A stretch of DNA of 64,000 bases from Ideonella livida (GCF_010499455.1 NZ_JAAGOH010000003.1:124001-188000), one strand, 5' to 3'; shown: positions 52,614 to 61,793, counted from the first letter of the stretch. The notes: a model not told the origin generated them from the letters alone. Made by a program: numbers and translations.

Positions 52614-54374
52614 ATGTCACGCCGCCCCACGCCTCAAGGCCCGTTGTATGCCGACCCTGCCCTGCAGGACGACGTCCTGAGCGCACTGCCGTCCCCCCAG
52701 GGCGGCGTGATAGACGTGCCCGGCCACCACGCCAGGGTGAACGGCACGGCCGGTCAGGATGAGGTGACCCTGGGCGCCAGCGGCAGCCAAAACCTGGTGA
52801 TGCTCCATGCGGGTGACGACATGGCCTGGATTCAGGGTGATTTGCAGACGGTGCAAGGCGGCCAGGGCGCGGACACGATGCACATCATGGGCACCCGGGC
52901 CCTGGTGTCCGGCGGCGAGGGCGCCGATGTGTTTCTGGTGGACGCCACCGCCGGTGCCCAAGGCAACACCCTGGTGGGCGGACAAGGCGATGACACCTTC
53001 CTCGTCACAATGGGACCCACCAGCGCCCAGCAGCACTATGTGCGGGGCGGAGCCGGCCAGGACAGCCTGCACGTGGACTACGCCGCCCGCGCCCGGGTCA
53101 CGGTGGAACTGCAGAACAACGCCGGCGAACATGCCGGCCGCTTCAACGACATCGCTTACAAAGGCATCGAGACGCTCAGCCTGAGCCTGACCGCGGGCAA
53201 CGACCGCCTGGAGCTCAACGGCTTTCACCATGACGTCACGGTGGATGCCGGCGCTGGCGCCGACTGGATCCACCTCACCCAGGCCCCGATGGACGGGACC
53301 GACCTGGTGCTCAGCTCTGCGGCCGGCTGGCACAGCACCAGCGCCTTGGGCATCGACTTCCAATACGCCGGCTTTGAAACTTTTGAGCTGGTCACCTCCA
53401 AGCAGCTCACAGGGGTCACCGTGGATGCGAGCCAGGCCGGCCGCCTCATGTTCTCCTCCGCCCACTTGGACCACAGCACCCTGCTGGGTGGCGACGGCGA
53501 CGACATCCTGGGCGTGGACACCTTCCAAGCCGCCGGCTGGGGCAACCTGCTGGATGGCGGGGCCGGCGACGACAGCCTGGTGATCCGCCGCGGTGACACC
53601 GCCCGAGGCGGGGCCGGCGATGACCTGCTGGTGCTGGACAACAGCGACGTCTCGGCGCCCACGCCCACCCTGCTGGACGGCGGAGACGGCAGGGACGGGC
53701 TGGACCTCTCGGGCCTGGGAGGCACGCTGGTGCTGAGCGACGACCCTGACGACCTGATCGGCGCGCCGGACCTGGAGCTCACCGGCCTGGAGTATTGGGC
53801 CTCCCTGACCGGCAGCGACGCCAGCGACCTGATCGACGCCCGCGCCGTGAGCACCGGCATGCACCTGTCGGGCGGTGGCGGCAACGACACCGTGCTGGGG
53901 GGCGCCGGGGCCGACACGATTTCGGCCTGGCACGGGCGAGACGTGTTGGGGCTGGACGGCGGCGACTGGGTCATGGGGGCCATCGACCATGTGCGCAAGA
54001 TCTCGCTGCAGGGCGCTGGCATTGGAGACGGCGACCTGGTGATTGACGGCGCCACCGAGGCGGCCGGCCCCGGCGGCTTTGACAGCCAGGCTGAATTGGT
54101 GCTGATCACCACGGCGGGCAGCTTCAAGGTGGGTGAGCTCAAGACCCAGACCGCCACCAGCGCCGCCGCCATGATCGGCCAGGCCAGCAGCGACTACGCC
54201 GAAGGCCAGACCGCCGTCTTTGGGACGAACAACGGAGACAGCACCGTGCTGTGGCTCTTCACCTCGGACGGCCATGACGCCACCGTCAGCGCCAGCGAGT
54301 TGACGCTGATCGCGACGCTCACGGGCAGCAAGGACTTCGTCACCACGGTAGACGACTACCTCTGGGGCAGCTGA
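52614..54374 (+). CDS. RTX-like calcium-binding repeat protein
   Basis: 586 residues, very acidic, with no N-terminal signal peptide. Glycine/aspartate nonapeptide-like repeats occur in groups: GGQGADTMHIM, GGEGADVFLV, GGQGDDTFLV, GGAGQDSLHV, GGDGDDILGV, GGAGDDSLVI, GGAGDDLLVL, GGDGRDGLDL and GGGGNDTVLGGAGADTI. These form calcium-bound parallel beta rolls. The C-terminal part (TTVDDYLWGS end) may carry a type I secretion signal. No ABC exporter or adaptor of that system is encoded in the window. AGGGAGA lies 7 bp before the ATG. It is probably an extracellular or S-layer-type protein. Confidence 0.78.
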   Translation: MSRRPTPQGPLYADPALQDDVLSALPSPQGGVIDVPGHHARVNGTAGQDEVTLGASGSQNLVMLHAGDDMAWIQGDLQTVQGGQGADTMHIMGTRALVSGGEGADVFLVDATAGAQGNTLVGGQGDDTFLVTMGPTSAQQHYVRGGAGQDSLHVDYAARARVTVELQNNAGEHAGRFNDIAYKGIETLSLSLTAGNDRLELNGFHHDVTVDAGAGADWIHLTQAPMDGTDLVLSSAAGWHSTSALGIDFQYAGFETFELVTSKQLTGVTVDASQAGRLMFSSAHLDHSTLLGGDGDDILGVDTFQAAGWGNLLDGGAGDDSLVIRRGDTARGGAGDDLLVLDNSDVSAPTPTLLDGGDGRDGLDLSGLGGTLVLSDDPDDLIGAPDLELTGLEYWASLTGSDASDLIDARAVSTGMHLSGGGGNDTVLGGAGADTISAWHGRDVLGLDGGDWVMGAIDHVRKISLQGAGIGDGDLVIDGATEAAGPGGFDSQAELVLITTAGSFKVGELKTQTATSAAAMIGQASSDYAEGQTAVFGTNNGDSTVLWLFTSDGHDATVSASELTLIATLTGSKDFVTTVDDYLWGS

Positions 54375-54405
54375 ACGGCCCCGCCCCTGGCGGCAAGGCT
54401 TGGCA

Positions 54406-54430
54406 GTTCAATGCGTACAGCGCATTGAAC
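54406..54430. promoter_or_regulatory. Perfect 10-bp inverted repeat before the Bug-protein gene
   Basis: GTTCAATGCG (54406-54415) and CGCATTGAAC (54421-54430) are perfect complements separated by five bases, and a further partial copy (GAATGCATTG) follows at about 54440. It lies 92 bp upstream of the start at 54522 and 32 bp after the RTX gene. No T tract follows, so an operator is more likely than a terminator. The binding protein is unknown. Confidence 0.6.
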
Positions 54431-54521
54431 TTCACTCCTGAATGCATTGGACGTTGTGACGGCGGCTGCCTACATTGGCATGCATCGCCCCCACCCCACC
54501 GTCCCTTGCAGGAGCCCGCCG

Positions 54522-55520
54522 ATGTCCAGTCTCATCTCGCGCCGCACCGTTCTGGCCTCCCCCTTCGCCCTGTTGGGCGGCATGGCCAGTGCCCAGGCTT
54601 CGCTGCCCAAGCAGGTCAACCTGATGGTGCCCTACCCGGCCGGAGGCCCATCAGACGCCATCGCCCGCCTGGTGGACAAGCCCCTGGCCAAGGCCGCCGG
54701 GCAGATGGTGATCGTGGAGAACCTGGGCGGCGTGAGCGGTGCCCTGGCCGCGCAGAAGGTGCTGTCGGCCCCGGCCGATGGCGGCTACGTCTTCCAGGGC
54801 TCGCCCAATGAACTGATCCTGGCGCCGCTGGCCAACGCCGCGGTCAAGCTGCGCAGCGAGGACTTCCGGCCGGTGCAGCTCATTGGCGTGGCCCCCATCG
54901 CCATCCTGGCGCGCAAGGGCCTGGCTGCCGGCCATGTGGATGAGCTGATTGCCTTGGCGCGCAAGGCCGCCGCCGACGGCAAGCCGCTGAGCTACGGCAG
55001 CGTCGGCGTGGGTTCGTTCTATCACGTGCTGGGCGCCCACTTTGGCCAGACCGTGGGTGCCACGCTCAACCACGTGCCCTACAAGGGCGTGGCCCCGCTG
55101 GTGCAAGACATCGCCGGCGAGCAGGTGGACTTTGCCATCGTGGTGGTCACCCCCGGCGCCATCGCCCTGGCCGAGCAGGGCCGCATGAAGGTGCTGGGCA
55201 CCCTGGCCCCGGCGGGCAAGCCCGAGGTGGCCCTGCTCAAGGCCTACCCCAGCATCAACGACAGCAAGACGCTGCACGACTTCGCCTTCAACATCTGGAC
55301 AGGCTACTTCGTGCGCAAGGACACGCCCGAACCCGTGGTGCAGGCCCTGCACGCAGCCCTGACCCAAGTGCTGGGCGATGCCGGCGTGCGCGGCCAGCTG
55401 GAGCAGCTGGGCATGATGGTGGCCAGCCCGCTGAGCCTGGCCGAGGCGTCGCGCCACTACGAGGCGCAGACCGCACGCTTTCGCGCCATCGCCAAGTCCA
55501 TCCGCCTGGAAGCCCAGTAA
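54522..55520 (+). CDS. Bug/TctC-family periplasmic binding protein
   Basis: 332 residues from the ATG at 54522, preceded by CAGGAG. Signal peptide with twin-arginine-like SRRTVLASPFALLGGMASAQA. The mature part begins LPKQVNLMVPYPAGGPSDAIARLV, then VENLGGVSGALAAQKV, GSVGVGSFYHVLGAHF, HVPYKGVAPLVQDI and late WTGYFVRKDTPEPVV, all hallmarks of Bug proteins. These bind carboxylates, amino acids or amides for uptake. No TctAB membrane genes are nearby, as is common for Bug genes in Burkholderiales. It ends 9 bp before an amidohydrolase, so the ligand may be an N-acyl amino acid or similar amide. Confidence 0.9.
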   Translation: MSSLISRRTVLASPFALLGGMASAQASLPKQVNLMVPYPAGGPSDAIARLVDKPLAKAAGQMVIVENLGGVSGALAAQKVLSAPADGGYVFQGSPNELILAPLANAAVKLRSEDFRPVQLIGVAPIAILARKGLAAGHVDELIALARKAAADGKPLSYGSVGVGSFYHVLGAHFGQTVGATLNHVPYKGVAPLVQDIAGEQVDFAIVVVTPGAIALAEQGRMKVLGTLAPAGKPEVALLKAYPSINDSKTLHDFAFNIWTGYFVRKDTPEPVVQALHAALTQVLGDAGVRGQLEQLGMMVASPLSLAEASRHYEAQTARFRAIAKSIRLEAQ

Positions 55521-55529
55521 GGCGCCGCC

Positions 55530-56762
55530 ATGCAAGATGTGCTGCAGTCGCTGGGCGTGGCGGTGGAGGACTTCATCGCCCTGCGCCGTCAGCTCCACCG
55601 CTACCCTGAACTGGCCTTTGACGAGCACCGCACCGCCGCCCTGGTGGCCGAGCACTTGACGGCCTGGGGCTACAAGGTGACCACTGGCCTGGGCGGCACC
55701 GGCGTGGTGGGCACCCTGCAGCGCGGCCCGGCCGGCGGCCCCCGCCTGGGCCTGCGCGCCGACATGGACGCCCTGCCCATTCAGGAGGCCGTGGACGAGG
55801 AAGGCGGCCGCCCTTGGACCAGCCAGCGCCCGGGCCTGATGCACGCCTGCGGCCACGACGGCCACACCGCCATGCTGCTGGCCGCGGCCCTGGCCCTGTC
55901 GCGCCAGACCCAGTGGCGGGGCACCCTGCACCTGATCTTCCAGCCGGCGGAGGAAGGCGGTGGCGGTGCGCTGCGCATGATGGCCGACGGCCTGTTCACC
56001 CGATTTCCGTGCGACGCCATCTTTGCGCTGCACAACATGCCCGGCCTGCCCAAAGGGCACCTGGCCTTCCGCGACGGCCCCACCATGGCCAGCAGCGACT
56101 ACGCCTCCATCACCCTGCATGGCACCGGCGGCCACGGCGCCATGCCGCACCGCGCGGCCGATCCGGTGGTGGCCGCCTCCAGCCTGGTCATGGCGTTGCA
56201 GACCCTGGTCTCGCGCAATGTGGACCCGATGCAGATGGCGGTGGTGACCGTGGGCGCCTTGCACGCGGGCCAAGCCAACAACGTCATTCCAGCCCAGGCA
56301 CGGCTGGAGCTGAGCCTGCGCGCCCTGGACCCGCTGGTGCGCAGCCAGCTGCATGCCCGCCTTCAGACGGTGGCCCGAGCCCAGGCCGAGAGTTTTGGCG
56401 TGCGCGCCGAGGTGGACTGGCGCCCCGGGTATGCGGTACTCATCAACCACGCCGCACCGACCGCCCTGGCGCGCACGGTGGCCCGCGAGCTGCTGGGACC
56501 AGAGCGGGTGATCGAACAGACCGCCGCCTTGCCGGGCAGCGAGGATTTCGCCTTCATGCTGGAGCAGGTGCCGGGCAGCTACGCCTTCATTGGCAACGGC
56601 GACGCCCCCGGTGGCTGCATGGTGCACCACCCCGGCTATGACTTCGATGACGACATCCTGGCCACCGGCGCGGCCTTCTGGCTGCGCTTGGCTGAGACAT
56701 TCTTCTCCCTGCGCTCCCCCGAGCCACCGCCGCCCCCCCCACCGCCTTCCGCGCAACGCTAA
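55530..56762 (+). CDS. M20-family amidohydrolase (hippurate/N-acyl-amino-acid hydrolase type)
   Basis: 410 residues. M20 metal-site motifs: LRADMDALPI, MHACGHDGHTAMLL, FQPAEEGGGGA with catalytic Glu, and HGTGGHGAMPHRAADPVVAASSLV in the dimerisation domain; the C-terminal metal His lies in MVHHPGYDFDD. It hydrolyses amide bonds of N-acyl amino acids or hippurate-like compounds in the cytoplasm. It follows the Bug-protein gene by 9 bp and precedes a glycine riboswitch. If hippurate were the substrate, the products would be benzoate and glycine, which would link to the riboswitch and to aromatic breakdown. The tail has eight consecutive prolines. Confidence 0.88.
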   Translation: MQDVLQSLGVAVEDFIALRRQLHRYPELAFDEHRTAALVAEHLTAWGYKVTTGLGGTGVVGTLQRGPAGGPRLGLRADMDALPIQEAVDEEGGRPWTSQRPGLMHACGHDGHTAMLLAAALALSRQTQWRGTLHLIFQPAEEGGGGALRMMADGLFTRFPCDAIFALHNMPGLPKGHLAFRDGPTMASSDYASITLHGTGGHGAMPHRAADPVVAASSLVMALQTLVSRNVDPMQMAVVTVGALHAGQANNVIPAQARLELSLRALDPLVRSQLHARLQTVARAQAESFGVRAEVDWRPGYAVLINHAAPTALARTVARELLGPERVIEQTAALPGSEDFAFMLEQVPGSYAFIGNGDAPGGCMVHHPGYDFDDDILATGAAFWLRLAETFFSLRSPEPPPPPPPPSAQR

Positions 56763-56783
56763 CATTCACCCCAATCGCAGGAG

Positions 56784-56975
56784 CAGGAGAGCGCTTGGCC
56801 CCCGGGCCAGGACACCGAAGGCGCAACCTCCCATGAACGCTCAGGTCCCGTACTGCCCTGCGACCACCGCCGACTGGAGAGCCCTCAGCCACCCGGCTGA
56901 GGCGCCGAAGGAGCAAGGCCCACACCGCCCCACCGGGCGCAGGCCGAATCTCTCAGGCACCAAGGACAGAGGGAG
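56784..56975 (+). ncRNA. Tandem glycine riboswitch
   Basis: Two successive aptamers of the gcvT type. The first has GGAGAGCGC (56786 onward), CCGAAGGCGCAACCTCC and a closing GCTCAGGTCCCGTACTG. The second has TGGAGAGCCCTCAGC, GCGCCGAAGGAGCAAGG and the classical AATCTCTCAGGCACCAAGGA CAGA end (about 56946-56972). It lies 90 bp upstream of the DadA-like gene. In known cases glycine binding switches on genes for glycine use. The expression platform in 56976-57066 shows no clear terminator, so control may act on translation. Confidence 0.93.
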
Positions 56976-57066
56976 CGGCACCGGATTCCCACCCTGTACA
57001 GCGCCCCGGCACTGACGGGGGACGGACCGGCCGTTTGTTCCTTCAAGTTCCTCAGGAGTGCCTCTC

Positions 57067-58425
57067 ATGCACGTACTCGTCCTGGGCGCCGGCCTGCTCG
57101 GCGTCAGCACCGCCCATTTCCTGCGCCAGCTCGGCCATGAGGTGACCGTGGTGGACCGCCAGTCCGCTGCCGCCGCCGAAACCAGCTTTGCCAACGGTGG
57201 CCAGATCTCGGTCAGCCATGCCGAACCCTGGGCCAACCCGGGCGCCCCCTGGAAGGTGCTCAAGTGGCTGGGCCGGGAAGACGCGCCGCTGCTGTTCCGC
57301 CTGCGGGCCGACCCGGCCCTGTGGCGCTGGGGCCTGCAGTTCCTGCGGGAATGCACGCCCGGCCGCACCCGGCACAACATCGAGCAGATCGTGCGCCTGG
57401 GCACCTACAGCCGCAGCACCCTGCAGGCCCTGCGCGCCGCGCTGGGCCTGCAGTACGACCAACGCACCCAGGGCATCCTGCACTTCTACACCAGCCTCTC
57501 GGAGTTCAACGCCGCCGAGGCCCCCGCCGCCCAGATGCGCGCGCTGGGCTGCGAGCGCCACGTCATCAGCGCCGACGAGGCCGTGCGCATCGAGCCTGCC
57601 CTGACCCACGCCCGGCCGCAGCTGACCGGCGCCACCTACACCTCCGAAGATGAATCGGGCGATGCCCAGCGCTTCACCCGGGCCCTGGCATCGGCCTGTG
57701 CAGCCGCCGGTGTGCGCTTTCTGTTCAACCACCAAGTCACCGCGCTGCGCACCGTGGGCGGTGCCCTGGACCATGTGGAGGTGACCGACGCCACAGGCCG
57801 CTACCAGCGCCTGCGGGCCGACGCCACCGTGCTGGCCCTGGGCAGCTGGAGCCCGCTGCTGGCCCAGCCCTTGGGGCTGCGCCTGCCCATCTACCCGGCC
57901 AAGGGCTATTCGGTCACCCTGCCTGTGGCCGATGCGACGGCGGCCTACCAGACCTCGCTGACCGACGACGAGTACAAGCTGGTGTTCTCGCGCTTCACCA
58001 CGCCCGCCGGCCCGGACGGCCAGCCTGGCGAGGACCGGCTGCGCATTGCCGGCACCGCCGAGCTCAACGGCCATGCCCGCGACCTCAACCCGGTGCGATG
58101 CGCCGCCATCGTGCGCCGGGTGGAGCAGCTCTTTCCCGGCGCGGGCGACCTCTCCCGCGCCAGCTACTGGACCGGGCTGCGTCCAGCCACGCCCAGCAAC
58201 GTGCCCCTGATCGGCGCCTCGGCCGTGCCGGGCCTGTTCCTCAACACCGGCCATGGCACGCTGGGCTGGACCCACGCCTGTGGCTCCGGCAAGAGCCTGG
58301 CACGCCTGATCAGCGGCCTGGCCCCGGAGGTGGACTTCGATTTTCTGGGCCGTGCCGCCGGGCCGCGGGTCTACCCCGCGCCGGCGGCCCCAGCACGCAC
58401 CAGCGCGGTGCACCGCCAAGGCTGA
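57067..58425 (+). CDS. DadA-type D-amino-acid dehydrogenase / glycine-oxidising flavoprotein
   Basis: 452 residues from the ATG at 57067, after CAGGAG (57052-57057). FAD-binding motif VLVLGAGLLGVSTAHFL at the N-terminus, then RQSAAAAETSFANGGQIS, typical of DadA, and C-terminal TGLRPATPSNVPLIG and NTGHGTLGWTHACGSG. Overall length is near that of DadA (432). It deaminates D-amino acids to 2-oxo acids and passes electrons to the respiratory chain. The tandem glycine riboswitch upstream implies that glycine, or an amino acid that accompanies it, is a physiological substrate. Neighbouring genes release amino acids from amides. Confidence 0.88.
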   Translation: MHVLVLGAGLLGVSTAHFLRQLGHEVTVVDRQSAAAAETSFANGGQISVSHAEPWANPGAPWKVLKWLGREDAPLLFRLRADPALWRWGLQFLRECTPGRTRHNIEQIVRLGTYSRSTLQALRAALGLQYDQRTQGILHFYTSLSEFNAAEAPAAQMRALGCERHVISADEAVRIEPALTHARPQLTGATYTSEDESGDAQRFTRALASACAAAGVRFLFNHQVTALRTVGGALDHVEVTDATGRYQRLRADATVLALGSWSPLLAQPLGLRLPIYPAKGYSVTLPVADATAAYQTSLTDDEYKLVFSRFTTPAGPDGQPGEDRLRIAGTAELNGHARDLNPVRCAAIVRRVEQLFPGAGDLSRASYWTGLRPATPSNVPLIGASAVPGLFLNTGHGTLGWTHACGSGKSLARLISGLAPEVDFDFLGRAAGPRVYPAPAAPARTSAVHRQG

Positions 58426-58778
58426 CCCCCCGGGCAGGCGCCCGGCCTGCACCACCATGGCCCATCACGGCCCCGGTCTGCCCACCGGCCGGGGGCCAGC
58501 GCCTGCCCCAGGGCTGGCCCGCCACTTGCTAGCCTGTCGACCAAGCCGGCCCCGTGCCGGTTCTTCCTCCCCGCGAACCTGCGAACGGGCCAACGAAGGC
58601 CCGGCCGCCCCCGGCGGACCCTGACCCCAGGGCCGCGCAGGTGCCGCGTCTGGCTGTCGCCCTCCTTCCACGGATCCCGGTGACGGCCGCCTCTCCCCAA
58701 TCCCCGGATCCCCACCTGCACGCGGCGCCTGGACGTCGTCGCGGCCGGCGGATCCTCTGTCGTCTGGAGCAAGCAGCC
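58426..58778 (+). other. Leader region of nirB with an ANTAR-like hairpin
   Basis: This 353-bp gene-free stretch contains the hairpin 58586-58603: CGGGCC, hexaloop AACGAA and GGCCCG. A six-base loop with A at position 1 and G at position 4 is what ANTAR antiterminators such as NasR/NasT recognise. A full ANTAR target needs two such stems, and I could not find a convincing second one; several other GC-rich stems (for example around 58640-58655) lack the loop rule. Assimilatory nirB leaders of this type are known to be controlled by nitrate/nitrite. No clear terminator is visible. Confidence 0.35.
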
Positions 58779-61313
58779 ATGAAGATCGTCGTCGTCGGCC
58801 ACGGCATGGTCGGTCACAAGTTTCTGGAAAGCCTGGCGGAACTGCCCGCAGAGCTGTCCGCGGGTGTGGCCGGCGCCCAGGTCACCGTGCTGTGCGAAGA
58901 GCCCCGCCCGGCCTATGACCGGGTACACCTGTCCGAGTTCTTTGCGGGCAAGACGGCCCAGGACCTGTCGCTGGTGAGCCCGGGCTTTTTTGACCAGACC
59001 GGCTTTGACCTGCGCCTGGCCGCCCGCGCCGCCGCTGTCGAGCGTCGCGACAAGACGGTGACCACCGCCGACGGTGAAGTCATCGCCTACGACAAGCTGG
59101 TGCTGGCCACCGGCTCCAGCCCCTTCGTGCCGCCCATTCCGGGCCGCGACCGGCCCCACACCTACGTCTACCGCACCATCGAGGACCTGGAAGGCATGAA
59201 GGCCGCCGGCGCCAAGAGCAAGAGCGGGGTGGTGGTGGGCGGTGGCCTGCTGGGCCTGGAATGCGCCAAGGCTTTGCGTGACCTGAGCCTGGAGACCCAT
59301 GTGGTGGAGTTCGCCCCGCGCCTGATGGCCGTGCAGGTGGACGAGGCCGGCGGCAAGGTGCTGCGCAGCAAGATCGAAGCCTTGGGCGTGCAGGTGCACA
59401 CCAGCAAGAGCACCACCAAGATCGTGGACGGCGCCACCGCCCGCCACCGCATGGTGTTTGAGGATGGCACCTGGCTGGAGACCGACATGATCGTGTTCTC
59501 CGCCGGCATCCGGCCGCGCGACGAGCTGGCGCGCCAATGCGCCCTGGCCATCGGCCCGCGTGGCGGGGTGGTGATCGACGGCACCTGCCGCACCGCCGAC
59601 CCCGACGTGTACGCCATTGGCGAATGCGCCAGCTACGAGGGCCAGACCTTCGGCCTGGTGGCCCCGGGTTATGACATGGCCCGCGTGGCCGCGCGTCAGC
59701 TGGCCGGCGACGCCGGCGCCGCCTTCACTGGCGCCGACATGAGCACCAAGCTCAAGCTCATGGGGGTGGACGTGGCCTCCATCGGCGACGCCCATGCGCG
59801 CACCGCCGGTTGCAAGACCTTCAACTACACCGACGAGCTGCGCGGCGTCTACAAGAAGATCGTGGTCAGCGCCGACGGCCAGCGCCTGCTGGGCGCGGTG
59901 CTCATCGGTGACGCCACCGAGTACGGCACCCTGCTGCAGATGGCGCTCAATGGCATCGCGCTGCCGGCGGACCCCGAATTCCTGATCCTGCCCAGCAGCG
60001 ACGGCAAGGCCAAGCCCGGCCTGGGGCCGGACGCCCTGCCCGACTCGGCCCAGATCTGCTCGTGCAACAGCGTCACCAAGGGGATGATCGCCGCCGCGGT
60101 GGGCGAGGGCTGCACCACCATCGCCCAGATGAAGAGCTGCACCAAGGCCGGCGCCACCTGCGGCGGCTGCGTGCCGCTGGTCACGCAGGTGATGAAGAGC
60201 GAGATGGCCAAGCGCGGCATGGCGGTGAACAACCACCTGTGCGAGCACTTCGCCTACTCCCGCCAAGAGCTGTTCCACCTGATCCGCGTGGGCCAGATCA
60301 AGACCTTTGAGGAGCTGCTGGCCAAGCACGGCAAGGGCCTGGGCTGCGACATCTGCAAGCCGGCCGCCGCCAGCGTGCTGGCCTCGGTGTGGAACGAGTT
60401 CGTGCTCAAGCCCGAGCTGGCCGCGCTGCAGGACAGCAACGACTACTTCCTGGGCAACATCCAGAAGGACGGCACCTATAGCGTGGTGCCCCGCATGCCG
60501 GGAGGCGAGGTCACGCCCGACGGCCTGATCGCCGTGGGCACCGTGGCCAAGAAATACGGCCTCTACACCAAGGTCACCGGCGGTGCCCGCGTTGACATGT
60601 TCGGCGCCCGCTTGGAGCAACTGCCCCTGATCTGGGAGGAGCTGATCGCTGCTGGCTTTGAATCCGGCCACGCCTACGGCAAGAGCCTGCGCACCGTGAA
60701 AAGCTGCGTGGGCAGCACCTGGTGCCGCTACGGGGTGGACGACTCGGTGGGCCTGGCGGTGGAGCTGGAGAACCGCTATAAGGGCCTGCGCGCCCCGCAC
60801 AAGATCAAGTTCGGTGTGTCCGGCTGCACCCGCGAATGCGCCGAGGCCCAGGGCAAGGACGTGGGCGTGATCGCCACCGACAAGGGCTGGAACCTGTATG
60901 TGTGCGGCAACGGCGGCATGAAGCCGCGCCATGCCGAGCTGATCGCCAGCGACTTGAAGAAGGACGAGCTGATCCGCCTGATCGACCGCTTCCTGATGTT
61001 CTACGTGCGCACCGGCGACCGCCTGCAGCGCACCAGCACCTGGCGCGACAACATGGAGGGCGGGCTGGACTACCTCAAGAGCGTGCTGATCGAGGACAAG
61101 CTGGGCATTGCCGCCGAGCTGGAGGCACAGATGGCCCATGTGGTGAGCACCTACCAGTGCGAGTGGAAGACCGCCGTCACCACCCCGGCCGTGCGCGCGC
61201 GCTTCAAGAGCTTCGTCAACAGCGACCGGCCCGATGAGCACATCGTGTTCGTGGAGGAGCGTGGCCAGATCCGCCCGGCCCGTGCCGACGAGCGCGAGGC
61301 CACCGGCGCCTGA
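58779..61313 (+). CDS. nirB: Assimilatory nitrite reductase, large subunit
   Basis: 844 residues. N-terminal FAD/NADH module (VVVGHGMVGHKFLE, VVVGGGLLGLECAKAL, DVYAIGECA). A 2Fe-2S bfd-like domain follows (QICSCNSVTKG and GATCGGC, with a second such domain to GCDICKP). The C-terminal half is the sirohaem/4Fe-4S nitrite reductase core with SCVGSTWCRYG and GVSGCTRECAEAQGKDVG providing the C-x5-C and C-x3-C cluster ligands. It reduces nitrite to ammonium with NADH in the cytoplasm. The small subunit gene follows 81 bp later. Confidence 0.96.
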   Translation: MKIVVVGHGMVGHKFLESLAELPAELSAGVAGAQVTVLCEEPRPAYDRVHLSEFFAGKTAQDLSLVSPGFFDQTGFDLRLAARAAAVERRDKTVTTADGEVIAYDKLVLATGSSPFVPPIPGRDRPHTYVYRTIEDLEGMKAAGAKSKSGVVVGGGLLGLECAKALRDLSLETHVVEFAPRLMAVQVDEAGGKVLRSKIEALGVQVHTSKSTTKIVDGATARHRMVFEDGTWLETDMIVFSAGIRPRDELARQCALAIGPRGGVVIDGTCRTADPDVYAIGECASYEGQTFGLVAPGYDMARVAARQLAGDAGAAFTGADMSTKLKLMGVDVASIGDAHARTAGCKTFNYTDELRGVYKKIVVSADGQRLLGAVLIGDATEYGTLLQMALNGIALPADPEFLILPSSDGKAKPGLGPDALPDSAQICSCNSVTKGMIAAAVGEGCTTIAQMKSCTKAGATCGGCVPLVTQVMKSEMAKRGMAVNNHLCEHFAYSRQELFHLIRVGQIKTFEELLAKHGKGLGCDICKPAAASVLASVWNEFVLKPELAALQDSNDYFLGNIQKDGTYSVVPRMPGGEVTPDGLIAVGTVAKKYGLYTKVTGGARVDMFGARLEQLPLIWEELIAAGFESGHAYGKSLRTVKSCVGSTWCRYGVDDSVGLAVELENRYKGLRAPHKIKFGVSGCTRECAEAQGKDVGVIATDKGWNLYVCGNGGMKPRHAELIASDLKKDELIRLIDRFLMFYVRTGDRLQRTSTWRDNMEGGLDYLKSVLIEDKLGIAAELEAQMAHVVSTYQCEWKTAVTTPAVRARFKSFVNSDRPDEHIVFVEERGQIRPARADEREATGA

Positions 61314-61394
61314 ACCCGGGAACGCTTCCGCGGCCCGGCCGGGCCACCATGCCAGGCCGGCCGCCCCCTTCCACACTTTGACCTGAACGCTGCC

Positions 61395-61784
61395 GTGACA
61401 GACACCCTCACCCCAACCGCCCCCAGCGCCCACAAGCACGACACCTCCGCCTGGACCTCCGTGTGCGCCGCCGACGCCATCCTGCCCAACACCGGCGTCT
61501 GCGCCCGGGTGGGCCTGCACCATGTGGCCATCTTCCGCTTGGCGGGCGACCGCTTCTTCGCCCTGGACAATGTGGACCCCAAGTCCGGGGCCAGCGTGCT
61601 CAGCCGCGGCCTGGTGGGCAGCCTGGGCGAGCGCCTGGTGGTGGCCTCGCCGCTGTACAAGCAGCACTATGACCTGGTCACCGGTGAGTGCCTGGAGGAC
61701 GCTGCCCTGTCCATCCAGGCCTGGACGGTGCGCGTGCTGGACGGCCAGGTGCAGGTGGCGGCCACCGCCGCCACCATGGCCTGA
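61395..61784 (+). CDS. nirD: Assimilatory nitrite reductase, small subunit
   Basis: 129 residues from a GTG at 61395. A Rieske-like beta fold is seen (WTSVCAADAILPNTGVCARVGLHHVAIFRLAGDRFFALDNVDPKSGASVLSRGLVG, read in parts), with SPLYKQHYDLVTGECLED where Rieske proteins have the second ligand pair. The Cys/His ligands are largely missing, as normal for NirD. It supports NirB. No upstream nitrate transporter or nasA is in the window. Confidence 0.93.
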   Translation: MTDTLTPTAPSAHKHDTSAWTSVCAADAILPNTGVCARVGLHHVAIFRLAGDRFFALDNVDPKSGASVLSRGLVGSLGERLVVASPLYKQHYDLVTGECLEDAALSIQAWTVRVLDGQVQVAATAATMA

Positions 61785-61793
61785 GCCGCCTGG

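Noticed and set aside
58371-61667. A 1098-codon open frame on the minus strand
   Set aside because: It is the shadow of nirB, whose plus-strand product has every expected cofactor motif.
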